This document shows positions 9,080-16,715 of a stretch of 64,000 bases of DNA, piece after piece. Below the pieces are notes generated by a model, which ran no database searches, had not been told where the DNA came from, and saw nothing but the letters and a program-made list of their open reading frames with translations. Each line of letters opens with the position of its first letter. The stretch's first letter is position 1. This stretch comes from an uncultured Lachnospiraceae bacterium. GTDB taxonomy: Bacteria; Bacillota; Clostridia; Lachnospirales; Lachnospiraceae. The stretch lies in the NCBI GenBank assembly GCA_947174505.1, contig CAMWJF010000001.1, positions 124,001 to 188,000 on the forward strand, given 5' to 3'. A program made the translations under genes and the position numbers.

Positions 9080-10600
9080 ATGAAGGTTTGGGAAAAGGCG
9101 GAGAATTGTTTGAGCGGCAGACGGGCGGTATTGCTGGCGGCGGGGTTTTTGCTCCTGTCGCTGCTTCCGCTGCTCTGGCTGGGAAAATATAATGTGATGT
9201 GCATCGACGACTACGATTACGGCAGGCGGGTGCACGACGTCTGGCAGGCGACGGGGTCTTTTGCGGCCTCCGTGCAGGAGGCCTGGCGGCAGAACATGGA
9301 CTTCTATCAGGACTGGCAGGGCACTTATATATCCTGTTTTCTGATGGGCATGTGCCCCATGAATTTCCGTTATGACATTGCGTGGGTGGTTCCGATCCTG
9401 ATGATCGGTATGTTTGCCTCCTCATCCTTTGTGCTGGGGCGGCATATTCTGGTCAGATGGCTTGGCTGCGAAAAGGAAAGTGCGTCCCTTGCCATGGCGC
9501 TTTTGCTGTTTGTATTTTATCAGGTGATAGAAGCCCCTTTTGAGGGAATTTACTGGTACAACGGCTCTACCCACTATGTGCTGATACAGTCTGTCTGGTT
9601 CTTTCTGCTGACCCTTGCATCGGGCAGCCTCTGGGCGGAGAAAAGGGGCCGGGCGTATGCATGCTGCGGGGCGGCGGCTGTTCTGGCGGTGATTGTGGGC
9701 GGCGGCAATCTGGTGACGGGGCTGCAGGCGGAAGTGCTCATGGCTTTTCTCGTCTGCTATGCATTCTTTCAAAAGAAGGATAAAATAGCGTATGTTATTA
9801 TTCCGTTTTTGACGGGGAGCGCCGGATTTCTGGTGAATGTTCTTGCGCCCGGTAACGGCAAGCGGGGAAGCATCGATATGGATGAGGGGTATTCCGCCCT
9901 GAAAGCGATTGCCCTGTCTTTTTATAACACGGCGGTGTTTGCGATCCGCTGGACGCCGGTGTTTGTCGTGCTTTTGTGGCTGGCGCTTCTGCCTCTTCTG
10001 TGGAAGCGGATGAAAGCGTCCGGGAAAGATTTTTCCCATCCCGTGCTGGTGACGGCGGGGGCGTACTGTGTGATCTCGGCTATGTTTACGCCCACCCTTT
10101 TTGCGGTGGGTATGGTGGGGCTTTCCCGGGTGGATAATATCATACAGATGACCTATTATCTGGCGGTTTTGCTGGTGACGGCGTACTGGCTGGGATATTT
10201 TTCCCACAGAAAACGGCGGGAGGACGGCGCTGCGGAGGCTCTGGGCCTGTTTTTGGAGCGGGCGGGGAGCCGTATGAGCATGGTGTGCCTGCTGCTGCTT
10301 CTCGGCGTGTGGGTGCTTACGGCGGATAAAAATACGTATACGGGCATTTCCGCCCTGCGCTCCGTGGCAAAGGGGGAAGCGCAGACCTTTTATCAGGAGG
10401 CAATGGCGCGTCATGCGCTTTACACGGATGAGAATGTCACCGAGGTAGTGGTCGCTCCCTACAGCGCGAGACCGGCCCTCTTTGACTTCACCGATCTGAG
10501 CGAGGATGAGGGAAACTGGATGAATCTGGCGGTCGCGCGGTATTACCATAAGGACAGCGTACGCAGCGTGAGAAGTACTTCTAAAGATGTCTCGCCATAG
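9080..10600 (+). CDS. Polytopic membrane protein, GT-C-like (DUF6056-type)
   Basis: About 506 residues from ATG 9080 (AGGAAAAGG upstream); an open frame back to 8975 overlaps the previous gene and lacks a ribosome site. After one N-terminal membrane segment the first outer loop has IDDYDYGRRVHDVW, an acidic pair where GT-C enzymes keep their catalytic Asp, then about ten more membrane segments. I infer a polyprenyl-phosphate-sugar-dependent transferase or similar membrane glycan enzyme. Oddity: the last ten codons (RSTSKDVSP and stop) lie inside the hairpin repeat at 10566-10632, so the repeat has supplied a new C-terminus. Confidence 0.65.
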   Translation: MKVWEKAENCLSGRRAVLLAAGFLLLSLLPLLWLGKYNVMCIDDYDYGRRVHDVWQATGSFAASVQEAWRQNMDFYQDWQGTYISCFLMGMCPMNFRYDIAWVVPILMIGMFASSSFVLGRHILVRWLGCEKESASLAMALLLFVFYQVIEAPFEGIYWYNGSTHYVLIQSVWFFLLTLASGSLWAEKRGRAYACCGAAAVLAVIVGGGNLVTGLQAEVLMAFLVCYAFFQKKDKIAYVIIPFLTGSAGFLVNVLAPGNGKRGSIDMDEGYSALKAIALSFYNTAVFAIRWTPVFVVLLWLALLPLLWKRMKASGKDFSHPVLVTAGAYCVISAMFTPTLFAVGMVGLSRVDNIIQMTYYLAVLLVTAYWLGYFSHRKRREDGAAEALGLFLERAGSRMSMVCLLLLLGVWVLTADKNTYTGISALRSVAKGEAQTFYQEAMARHALYTDENVTEVVVAPYSARPALFDFTDLSEDEGNWMNLAVARYYHKDSVRSVRSTSKDVSP

Positions 10601-10632
10601 GACGAGACATCAAGAAGTACTATATCTCACGC
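10566..10632. repeat. 67-bp nested palindrome, copy 1 of a dispersed hairpin repeat
   Basis: Three stacked inverted segments: GCGTGAG (10566-10572) with CTCACGC (10626-10632), AGTACTTCT (10574-10582) with AGAAGTACT (10613-10621), and GATGTCTCG (10586-10594) with CGAGACATC (10603-10611), loop of about eight bases. A second copy lies at 30143-30209. It has no T-run, so it is not a normal intrinsic terminator. It overlaps the 3' end of the membrane-protein gene. Confidence 0.85.
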
Positions 10633-10634
10633 GA

Positions 10635-10660
10635 GAGAATGCCTGAAGAGCGGCATTCTC
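10635..10660. repeat. Perfect 9-bp stem hairpin (GAGAATGCC / GGCATTCTC)
   Basis: GAGAATGCC at 10635-10643 pairs perfectly with GGCATTCTC at 10652-10660 across an eight-base loop, immediately after the 67-bp palindrome. The following bases include AGCGACG. The same parts (GAGAATGC, GCATTCTC, AGCGACG) recur in the hairpin inside the polymerase gene at 12570-12641, and a degenerate AGAATG/CATTCT palindrome lies at 10719-10732. Confidence 0.7.
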
Positions 10661-10757
10661 CGCAGCGACGAAGAAGCAGGAAAGGAAATCTATGAATAAG
10701 CCACAGAGTGAAAAGGAAAGAATGGGCATTCTCTGAGCTGGCTGAGAGGAATACACT

Positions 10758-11525
10758 ATGAATCAAACTGTGGAAGGAAAATTGAATCTCGCGAACGTGA
10801 CGCTGGCGGCTATGACCAGCGTGAATGTATATGAGACGATCCGCGCCATGGAATACAGTATGCGGGGGATTGCCTTTGGCGATGTGGTGCTTATCACCCA
10901 TAGAAAGCCGTTTTCCCTGCCGAAAAATATTCGGTATTCCCATACTTCAAAACTGGATGATATCGACAAGTTTAACTATAAAATGGTGTACGAGCTGGGA
11001 GAGCACATCCATACAGAGTATGCGCTCATCGTCCATGCGGACGGTTTTGTGGTGCATCCGGAGAGCTGGCAGGATGCGTTTCTGGATTATGATTATATCG
11101 GCTCCCCCTGGCCGCTGCCGCAAAACGATTACTCTTACCGGGATGCGAAAGGGGAAATTGTCCGGGTGGGAAACAGTGTATCGATCCGCAGCAGGAGGCT
11201 TATGGATTTTCCCGCGCAGGCAGGGCTTAAGTGGGAAAAGATCGAGAAGGAAGACGAATATAACGAGGATGTTTTTCTCTGCTGTAAATACCGCAATGTG
11301 ATCGAGGAAGCGGGAATGCGGTTTGCCCCCATCGAGGTGGCGAAGTATTTCGGCCACGAGCATATGATTCCCGAGATTATGGATGTGGAGAAGCCTTTTC
11401 TGTTTCATAAGTGGCGGGGCAGAAACGCACAGTACCCACAGTTCAAAAATCCGTGGAAGAGCAGATGGCAGAAGTGCAAGGATCTGGTCAGAACTATTAC
11501 ATTCCGAAGGCGGATGAAAGGATAA
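10758..11525 (+). CDS. DUF5672-like putative glycosyltransferase
   Basis: 255 residues. The N-terminal NVTLAAMTSVNVYETIRAME block, HTEYALIVHADGFVVHPESW, the YIGSPWP motif and a late GHEHMIPE segment are those I associate with DUF5672, a family of putative GT-A glycosyltransferases found in O-antigen and capsule loci. The VHADGF segment may be the metal/nucleotide site. GAGAGG at 10742-10747 precedes the ATG. It follows a 157-bp gap filled with palindromes, so it may begin a new transcript segment or have its expression tuned by them. Confidence 0.7.
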   Translation: MNQTVEGKLNLANVTLAAMTSVNVYETIRAMEYSMRGIAFGDVVLITHRKPFSLPKNIRYSHTSKLDDIDKFNYKMVYELGEHIHTEYALIVHADGFVVHPESWQDAFLDYDYIGSPWPLPQNDYSYRDAKGEIVRVGNSVSIRSRRLMDFPAQAGLKWEKIEKEDEYNEDVFLCCKYRNVIEEAGMRFAPIEVAKYFGHEHMIPEIMDVEKPFLFHKWRGRNAQYPQFKNPWKSRWQKCKDLVRTITFRRRMKG

Positions 11526-11533
11526 AATAACGC

Positions 11534-12475
11534 ATGGTATATGACTGTATTCCTTTTTTCAATGAACTGGATATTTTGAAGCTGCGTATGCAGATTATGG
11601 CGCCATACGTGGACTTTTTTGTGATCGAGGAGGCTTCCGTCACGTTTTCGGGGGAGCCGAAACGGATGATTTTTGCGGAAAACAGGAGGCTTTTTGCGGA
11701 ATTTGAGGAGAAGATACGGTATGTGGCGGTGGAGAATTCCCCTATGGAGGGGGTGACCACCCACGAGCGGGACAAGTTTCAGAAAAACCAGTTGATCCGG
11801 GGACTTTCCGGCTGTAAGCCGGAGGATATTATTATTTTCAGCGATGTGGACGAGATTCCGAATCCGGAGACGCTGGTACGGCTGATCGAAGCGTTTGAAC
11901 CCGGAAAGATTTACCATCTGGCACAGCGCATGTTTTACTGTTTTTTAAATATGGAAGAAGTGTCAGGAAATCTTTTGTCCATTACGGGGGAGTTTCCGGG
12001 TGTGGCGAAAAGGCAGTGGCTTGGCACGAAGATATGCAGTTATTCGGAGCTGCCAAAGGAAGGGATCGTGTATCTGCGCGAGGTATCTCCCGGAGATCCC
12101 CGCAGTGTGCGCGTTTCGGACGGCGGCTGGCACTTTGGTTATATGGGCGGCGACGGCGAGCGGGACGTGGCGAAGCGCATTGGCGTAAAGGTACAGGCGG
12201 CGGCGCACTCAGAATATAATAGCAGACGTTATTTAAATGAGGCGGTGGACAGACTGCTCTGCGGCGAGGATATTTTCGACCGGGATGCAAAGTTTGTCCG
12301 GGTGGAGATTGACGAGAGCTTTCCCGCGTATCTGCGGGAGCACGGAGAGGAGTATGATTTCCTGATTGCCCCGGAAATCAGCCCGGCGGGGATCTTATGG
12401 AAGAGGACAAAGCTTGCGGGAAAACAGTGGCTGCGCAGGGCGCACGGGGCGGCGGCAAAAATCCTGCGGCGGTAA
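11534..12475 (+). CDS. GT17-like glycosyltransferase
   Basis: 313 residues. MVYDCIPFFNELDILKLRM at the start, FVIEEASVTFSGEPK, and the acidic IIFSDVDEIPNP motif near residue 103 match family GT17 (beta-1,4-N-acetylglucosaminyltransferase type), which has scattered bacterial members in polysaccharide clusters. The later YMGGDGE and AAHSEYN segments fit the same family. It likely adds a sugar, perhaps GlcNAc, to the growing repeat unit on the cytoplasmic side. Nine bases separate it from the DUF5672-like gene, so the two are probably co-translated. Confidence 0.8.
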   Translation: MVYDCIPFFNELDILKLRMQIMAPYVDFFVIEEASVTFSGEPKRMIFAENRRLFAEFEEKIRYVAVENSPMEGVTTHERDKFQKNQLIRGLSGCKPEDIIIFSDVDEIPNPETLVRLIEAFEPGKIYHLAQRMFYCFLNMEEVSGNLLSITGEFPGVAKRQWLGTKICSYSELPKEGIVYLREVSPGDPRSVRVSDGGWHFGYMGGDGERDVAKRIGVKVQAAAHSEYNSRRYLNEAVDRLLCGEDIFDRDAKFVRVEIDESFPAYLREHGEEYDFLIAPEISPAGILWKRTKLAGKQWLRRAHGAAAKILRR

Positions 12476-12493
12476 GAATGGTGGGAAGGAACT

Positions 12494-13804
12494 ATGATAA
12501 ACGATCTCTACAGACGGCTGCGGGAGGAAAGCCCGGTTCCCCGGCTCGCTCATAAATTGATTCAAAAAAAGCGACAGCGTCAACCATTCGGGGAGAATGC
12601 GGAGCATTCTCTGAATCGTCGCTGCCGAGCGACGATTTTTTATATCGGACTGACCATAGAGCTGTTGATGGTGATTGTCGATAAGAGTAATTATATCAAT
12701 CCCATTGAGGGATATCTGTTCCGGCTGACATTTCTTCTGTTCGCGTGTAAGTTGCTGCTTACGCGCTATGAGCGGCGGGAGTGGGCGCTTATTCTTGTGA
12801 TGGAGGCGGTGGGCTTTATATCCTACCGGGTGACGGGAGCCAACGATATCATCCGTATCGTGACCTTTGTGGCGGCCTGCAAAGGTATTCCCATGAAAGA
12901 AGCCCTGAAATATACGTTTTATGTGACGCTGGCGGGGTGTCTTGCCATTGTGGCCCTGGCTGTGACGGGAATTTATGGGGATATCAGCCTGACGCAGGCC
13001 TTCGGACATGAGGCGGCGGAAACTACCCGTTACATTGGGGTGGAGGCGGCGCCGGAAACCCGTTACACCCTTGGCATGGGACATCCGAACGCCCTTTCCT
13101 GCATGTTTTTTATGCTGACGGCGCTTGGTGTCTACGTCTGGTTTGACCGGATGAGATGGTACAGCTACTTGTTTCTGATGCTGTTAAACGTGGGCGTCTA
13201 TCTGCTGACCCGCTCTAAGACCAGTATGTTGATTACGGCGGCTTTTATTTTGGGCGCCTGTCTGCTGACCTTTGTGAAGTGCCTGCGAAGGAAGACGATT
13301 CTCTATGTCTGCGGCCTGCTTGTATTTGTTCTGTGTATCGCTTTTTCTGTGGACGCGGCAGTCTGCGCCCAGCGGGTGCGGGATGCACAGTGGAACGAGT
13401 TCTTCTACTGGAATCCCGGAGATAATGAGCATATCGTACTGTTGGGGAAGATTGACCGCCAGATCAGCGGCAGGATCATATCCCTGACGGATTCTGACAA
13501 CAATGACGGCATGATTCATACGTGGTCGGCTTTTTCCTGCGAAAATAACATGAATTATTATTTTGATATGGGGTGGGTTAAGGTATTTTACCGCTATGGC
13601 GTGATTCCGGGGATCTTGTATGTGGCGGCGAACCTGCTTCTTCTGTGGAGGCTCTGGCGCAGGCGGGACGACTGCGGGCTTGCGCTCTTTGTGATGTTCG
13701 CGGTGTACACGGTGGTGGAGGCCCATCTGGTTTCCGTCTATATCGGCAGGAACTATCTGCTTATGATGATGGGATGCGAGGCGTTGTTGTCAGAACAAAG
13801 CTAA
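12494..13804 (+). CDS. O-antigen/capsule polymerase-like membrane protein (Wzy-type)
   Basis: 436 residues with about eleven hydrophobic segments after a basic 48-residue N-terminal stretch. LGMGHPNALSCMFFML and, before the last segments, a long polar outer loop with DNNDGMIHTWSAF and YYFDMGWVKVFYRYG are typical of Firmicutes Wzy polymerases, which join undecaprenyl-linked repeat units outside the membrane. GGAAGGA precedes the ATG. Oddity: codons for roughly residues 25-49 are an alternative hairpin/terminator structure (12570-12641) related to palindromes at 10635-10660, suggesting an in-frame insertion ahead of the first membrane segment. A second Wzy-like gene is at 24618. Confidence 0.75.
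   Translation: MINDLYRRLREESPVPRLAHKLIQKKRQRQPFGENAEHSLNRRCRATIFYIGLTIELLMVIVDKSNYINPIEGYLFRLTFLLFACKLLLTRYERREWALILVMEAVGFISYRVTGANDIIRIVTFVAACKGIPMKEALKYTFYVTLAGCLAIVALAVTGIYGDISLTQAFGHEAAETTRYIGVEAAPETRYTLGMGHPNALSCMFFMLTALGVYVWFDRMRWYSYLFLMLLNVGVYLLTRSKTSMLITAAFILGACLLTFVKCLRRKTILYVCGLLVFVLCIAFSVDAAVCAQRVRDAQWNEFFYWNPGDNEHIVLLGKIDRQISGRIISLTDSDNNDGMIHTWSAFSCENNMNYYFDMGWVKVFYRYGVIPGILYVAANLLLLWRLWRRRDDCGLALFVMFAVYTVVEAHLVSVYIGRNYLLMMMGCEALLSEQS
12570..12623 (+). promoter_or_regulatory. Antiterminator-like nested hairpin inside polymerase ORF
   Basis: AGCGAC (12570-12575) pairs with GTCGCT (12618-12623), ATTC (12586-12589) with GAAT (12613-12616), and GAGAATGC (12593-12600) with GCATTCTC (12604-12611), loop GGA. 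Its outer 3' strand is the same GTCGCT that forms the 5' strand of the terminator-like hairpin at 12617-12641, so only one can form at a time. Function is inferred. Confidence 0.5.
12617..12641 (+). terminator. Intrinsic-terminator-like hairpin inside polymerase ORF
   Basis: CGTCGCT, loop GCCG, AGCGACG, then A and six T residues: a compact GC-rich stem with a T-run, the textbook shape of a Rho-independent terminator. It lies about 125 bases into the Wzy-like coding frame, which stays open through it. Ribosomes translating the frame would normally suppress it, and the competing upstream hairpin could also block it. Confidence 0.5.
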
Positions 13805-14076
13805 GACTTTACACTTTTTAGGCAATCTGTTATGATTAAATTGGTTAATTGGCATAGCTTATAGGAAGGAAAGCAGGTGATTGTTTGTGGGAATGACGGA
13901 TAAGCAATTTCAGGGTTTTATCCGGCTTGCCCTGGAGTTAATCAACAAGGCTTTGAGTAAATCACCGGATAATGAAGACTTGCAGAAACTGGAGGACATC
14001 TTTCAAAGCATGCTGGAGGATGGCAATTAAAACAATTAAATAGTAACAAGCCTAACCAAATAAAAAGTGTAAAGTC
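13805..14076. mobile_element. 272-bp unit bounded by perfect 16-bp inverted repeats (MITE-like)
   Basis: GACTTTACACTTTTTA at 13805-13820 begins immediately after the polymerase stop codon and is repeated in perfect inverted orientation at 14061-14076. The unit contains one small gene and no transposase. A third, 15/16 copy in direct orientation with the first lies just outside at 14092-14107. No clear target-site duplication is visible. It could be a non-autonomous mobile element, or the repeats could be binding sites for a regulator. Confidence 0.55.
13887..14030 (+). CDS. Small 47-residue acidic helical protein
   Basis: GTG start at 13887 with GCAGGTG upstream (alternative ATG at 13893); stop TAA at 14028-14030. 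The product is short, charged and predicted helical: one segment around FIRLALELINKALS and a second around LQKLEDIFQSMLED, suggesting a helical hairpin or oligomer. I recognise a general likeness to small MTDKQF-type proteins seen in Clostridia but know no function. It is the only gene inside the inverted-repeat-bounded unit, so it may be cargo of that element or a regulator acting on the repeats. Confidence 0.6.
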   Translation: MGMTDKQFQGFIRLALELINKALSKSPDNEDLQKLEDIFQSMLEDGN

Positions 14077-14107
14077 CGTGTATTGAAAAAAGACTTTACA
14101 TTTTTTA
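14061..14107 (+). terminator. AT-rich hairpin with T-run upstream of the initiating transferase gene
   Basis: TAAAAAGTGTAAAGTC (14061-14076) can pair with GACTTTACATTTTTTA (14092-14107) over 16 positions with one G-U, loop 15 bases. The 3' arm ends in a T-run, so the structure could terminate transcripts of the small gene. The stem is A/T-rich and therefore weak. It overlaps a near-perfect promoter. Confidence 0.4.
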
Positions 14108-14111
14108 TAAT
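14083..14111 (+). promoter_or_regulatory. Near-consensus sigma-A promoter overlapping the ribosome site
   Basis: TTGAAA at 14083-14088, a 17-base spacer, and TATAAT at 14106-14111. A transcript would be expected to begin around 14118, only five bases before the ATG at 14123 and downstream of GAGGTG (14112-14117). It would therefore make a leaderless message for the initiating transferase, or the match is partly coincidental. Confidence 0.5.
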
Positions 14112-14122
14112 GAGGTGATTTT

Positions 14123-15535
14123 ATGAATCGTAGAATGAAACTGATAGAGAGCTATCTGCTGCTTCTCACGGACCTGTGCAGCATAGCTTCAGCATATATC
14201 ATCGCTATCCTGATACGGTACCGGAAGTTTTCCAGAGTCATGGAGCCGGAGCTTCACTTTGTGGTATGTATCGGTTTTTTGCTGTTCTGTACGATATACA
14301 GTTTTCTGTTTGACTGGAACAGGGAGTTTATAAAAAGAGGCGTTCTTGTCGAATTTATAGCGGTTACCAAATTTAATGTCTTTATGGAGCTGTCCGTAAT
14401 GGCCTTCCTGTTTATGATGCAGAAGGGCGCGGACGTCTCCCGTCTGGTGATGGGATATTTTGCCATTCTGAATATTTTCATCGTATGGCTGGTGAGGCTC
14501 GCCATGAAAAAGGTGCTGCGGGTCTGGTTCACGGCCAAGTCCAACATTGTCAAGATTATGATTGTCACAAAGGATGCGGCGATGGGAAAAACCCTGTCCA
14601 AGCTGAAAGAGGCTATGGATATCAACTACGAGATCGTGGCTCTGGCCTGTGTGGACAGGGACAGGAAGGGTGAGACAGTAGAGGGCATTCCGGTGAATGC
14701 GAACCGGGAAAATGTGCTTTCCATGGCAAGGCAGATGCCGCTTGACGAGGTGTTTATCAGCCTGCCGGATGAAGATATGGCCTATGTAAAGCATATTATT
14801 TATGATCTGGAGTCCATGGGCGTGGCCTGCCATTACAATATTGATATCATAGAAAGGCCTAGCAAGGAAGTACGGGTGGGAAGCTTCGCCGGGTTTACGG
14901 TGGTGACTTATTCCATCAACCATTTCGACTACAGGCGCATGGTGGTGAAACGGCTGATTGACATTGTGGGCGGTCTGGTGGGATGCTTGATCACGATTGT
15001 TGCCACGCCCTTTGTGGCGGCCGCCATTAAGCTGGACTCGCCGGGGCCGGTTCTCTTTGCGCAGACCAGAATCGGGAAAAACGGCCGCCGCTTTAAGATT
15101 TATAAGTTCCGCTCCATGTATACGGACGCGGAGGCGAGAAAGAAAGAGCTGGAAGCGCAGAATGAGATGCAGGGTCTTATGTTTAAGATGGAGAATGATC
15201 CACGCATTACGAAGGTGGGGAAATTTATCAGAAAGACAAGCATTGACGAGCTGCCGCAGTTTTTTAATATCGTGAAGGGAGATATGAGTCTGGTGGGTAC
15301 CAGACCGCCCACGGAGGGTGAGTTCGAACAGTACAATTCCCACTACAGGCGAAGGATCAGTATGACGCCGGGACTCACGGGGCTCTGGCAGATCAGCGGA
15401 AGAAGCGAAATCGTGGATTTTGACGAGGTTGTGAAGCTGGATCTGGAATATATCGACAACTGGACGCTGGGACTGGATATCAAAATTCTGCTGCAGACGG
15501 TGTGGGTGGTGTTGACCGGGAGAGGGTCAAAATAG
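14123..15535 (+). CDS. Polyprenyl-phosphate sugar-1-phosphate transferase (initiating enzyme, WcaJ/CpsE type)
   Basis: 470 residues. Four N-terminal membrane segments and a central nucleotide-fold domain precede the catalytic bacterial sugar transferase domain from about residue 275: VKRLIDIVGG with its membrane helix, SPGPVLFAQTRIG, YKFRSMYTDAE, SIDELPQFFNI, SLVGTRPPTEGE and TPGLTGLWQISGR. It loads a hexose-1-phosphate on undecaprenyl phosphate, the first committed step of repeat-unit assembly. It sits at the start of region B behind its own promoter-like sequence, a sensible place for an initiating enzyme. Whether Glc, Gal or another sugar is used is not visible. Confidence 0.93.
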   Translation: MNRRMKLIESYLLLLTDLCSIASAYIIAILIRYRKFSRVMEPELHFVVCIGFLLFCTIYSFLFDWNREFIKRGVLVEFIAVTKFNVFMELSVMAFLFMMQKGADVSRLVMGYFAILNIFIVWLVRLAMKKVLRVWFTAKSNIVKIMIVTKDAAMGKTLSKLKEAMDINYEIVALACVDRDRKGETVEGIPVNANRENVLSMARQMPLDEVFISLPDEDMAYVKHIIYDLESMGVACHYNIDIIERPSKEVRVGSFAGFTVVTYSINHFDYRRMVVKRLIDIVGGLVGCLITIVATPFVAAAIKLDSPGPVLFAQTRIGKNGRRFKIYKFRSMYTDAEARKKELEAQNEMQGLMFKMENDPRITKVGKFIRKTSIDELPQFFNIVKGDMSLVGTRPPTEGEFEQYNSHYRRRISMTPGLTGLWQISGRSEIVDFDEVVKLDLEYIDNWTLGLDIKILLQTVWVVLTGRGSK

Positions 15536-15634
15536 GTGCGTTTTCAGACAGGTCTGATATGGGAGAAATTGGGAGAAAGGGGCCGCTGCCCGGGTGGATG
15601 TGATTTTGGACAGAAGGATGCAGGAGGACAAAAT

Positions 15635-16699
15635 GTGCATGTATGTATGATCGTGCCAAATGAAATGGTAAAAGGCGGAATTGCCTCTGTGGTGAACGGT
15701 TATCGGGAAAGTGATCTGGAGAAACGGTACCGTATCACCTATATTGAATCCTATCAGAATGGCAGCAAGTGGGACAAGCTGGGAAAGGCACTTAAGGGAT
15801 ATGCGGCTTTTCGCAGGCTGCTCAGAAAAGACCGCCCCGATCTGGTGCATATCCACTCTTCCTTCGGGCCGAGCTTTTACCGGAAAATGCCTTTTATCCT
15901 GTGGAGTGCGTCCAGAAGGATTCCCGTGGTCAACCATATACACGGGGCAGAATTTGACGCCTTTTACGAGAATGCTTCCGGGGCAAAGAAAAAACGGGTG
16001 CAGAAGGTTTACGGCAAATGTACGCGGCTGGTGGTTTTGTCAAAGGAGTGGGCGGCGCGGCTGCAGCAGATCGTGCCCCGGGAAAGGATTGATATTCTGG
16101 AGAATTACTGCCGCATACCGAAAGCCCCCTTTGACACAGGGCGAAATAATAAGCAAGTGCTGTTTTTGGGGGAATTGGGAGAGAGGAAAGGGTGCTTTGA
16201 CATTCCGGCGGTATGGGAGCAGGTGAAAAAGAAATGTCCGGACGCGACGCTTGTGATGGCGGGGGACGGGGAGAAAGAGCGTGTAAAGGAGGCATTTTTT
16301 CGGAAAGGGCTTGCGGACACTGTTTCTTTTCCCGGCTGGGTGCGGGGGGAGGAAAAGGAGCGGTTTCTCAGGGAGAGCGGCATCTTCCTGTTTCCCAGCT
16401 ACCATGAGGGAATGCCTATGGCGGTGCTGGAGGCCATGGCTTACGGTCTGGGTATTATCACCACCACAGTGGGCGGTATCCCGCAGTTAATTCAGGACGG
16501 GGAAAGCGGCGTTCTGACGGCTCCGGGGGATATAAAGGCGATGGCGGAGGCTCTGGAGCGGTTTCTGACGGACGAGGCGTATCTGGCGGCCTGCGGGAAA
16601 GCGGCCAGAGAGAAGGCGCAGGCGCAGTACAGTCTGGGGCGGCATCTGGAAAAGCTGGGAAAGATTTACGAGCGGGCCTATATCGAAGGCGGATCATGA
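15635..16699 (+). CDS. GT4 glycosyltransferase
   Basis: 354 residues from GTG 15635, chosen because GGAGG lies at 15623-15627 and the protein then starts HVCMIVPNEMVKGGIASVV, the normal GT4 N-terminus; the frame is open back to 15536 without family features. The donor-binding E-x7-E motif is SYHEGMPMAVLEAMAYG near residue 255, followed by GGIPQLIQDGESG. A retaining GT-B enzyme working on the lipid-linked repeat unit. It directly follows the initiating transferase, so it may add the second sugar. Confidence 0.88.
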   Translation: MHVCMIVPNEMVKGGIASVVNGYRESDLEKRYRITYIESYQNGSKWDKLGKALKGYAAFRRLLRKDRPDLVHIHSSFGPSFYRKMPFILWSASRRIPVVNHIHGAEFDAFYENASGAKKKRVQKVYGKCTRLVVLSKEWAARLQQIVPRERIDILENYCRIPKAPFDTGRNNKQVLFLGELGERKGCFDIPAVWEQVKKKCPDATLVMAGDGEKERVKEAFFRKGLADTVSFPGWVRGEEKERFLRESGIFLFPSYHEGMPMAVLEAMAYGLGIITTTVGGIPQLIQDGESGVLTAPGDIKAMAEALERFLTDEAYLAACGKAAREKAQAQYSLGRHLEKLGKIYERAYIEGGS

Positions 16700-16715
16700 C
16701 AGAGGAGTACATTGT

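Noticed and set aside
9422-10549. Long minus-strand open frame of 375 codons opposite the GT-C-like gene
   Set aside because: It is a shadow of the + strand gene: composition is His/Arg/Lys-rich with no domain, no ribosome site, and the + frame has clear membrane segments.
10566-10632. Hairpin repeat considered as an intrinsic terminator
   Set aside because: No T-run follows the stem on either strand, and the second copy at 30143 likewise lacks one.
14189-15343. Minus-strand open frame of 384 codons opposite the initiating transferase
   Set aside because: The + strand carries a complete polyprenyl-phosphate sugar transferase with all motifs; the minus frame has none.
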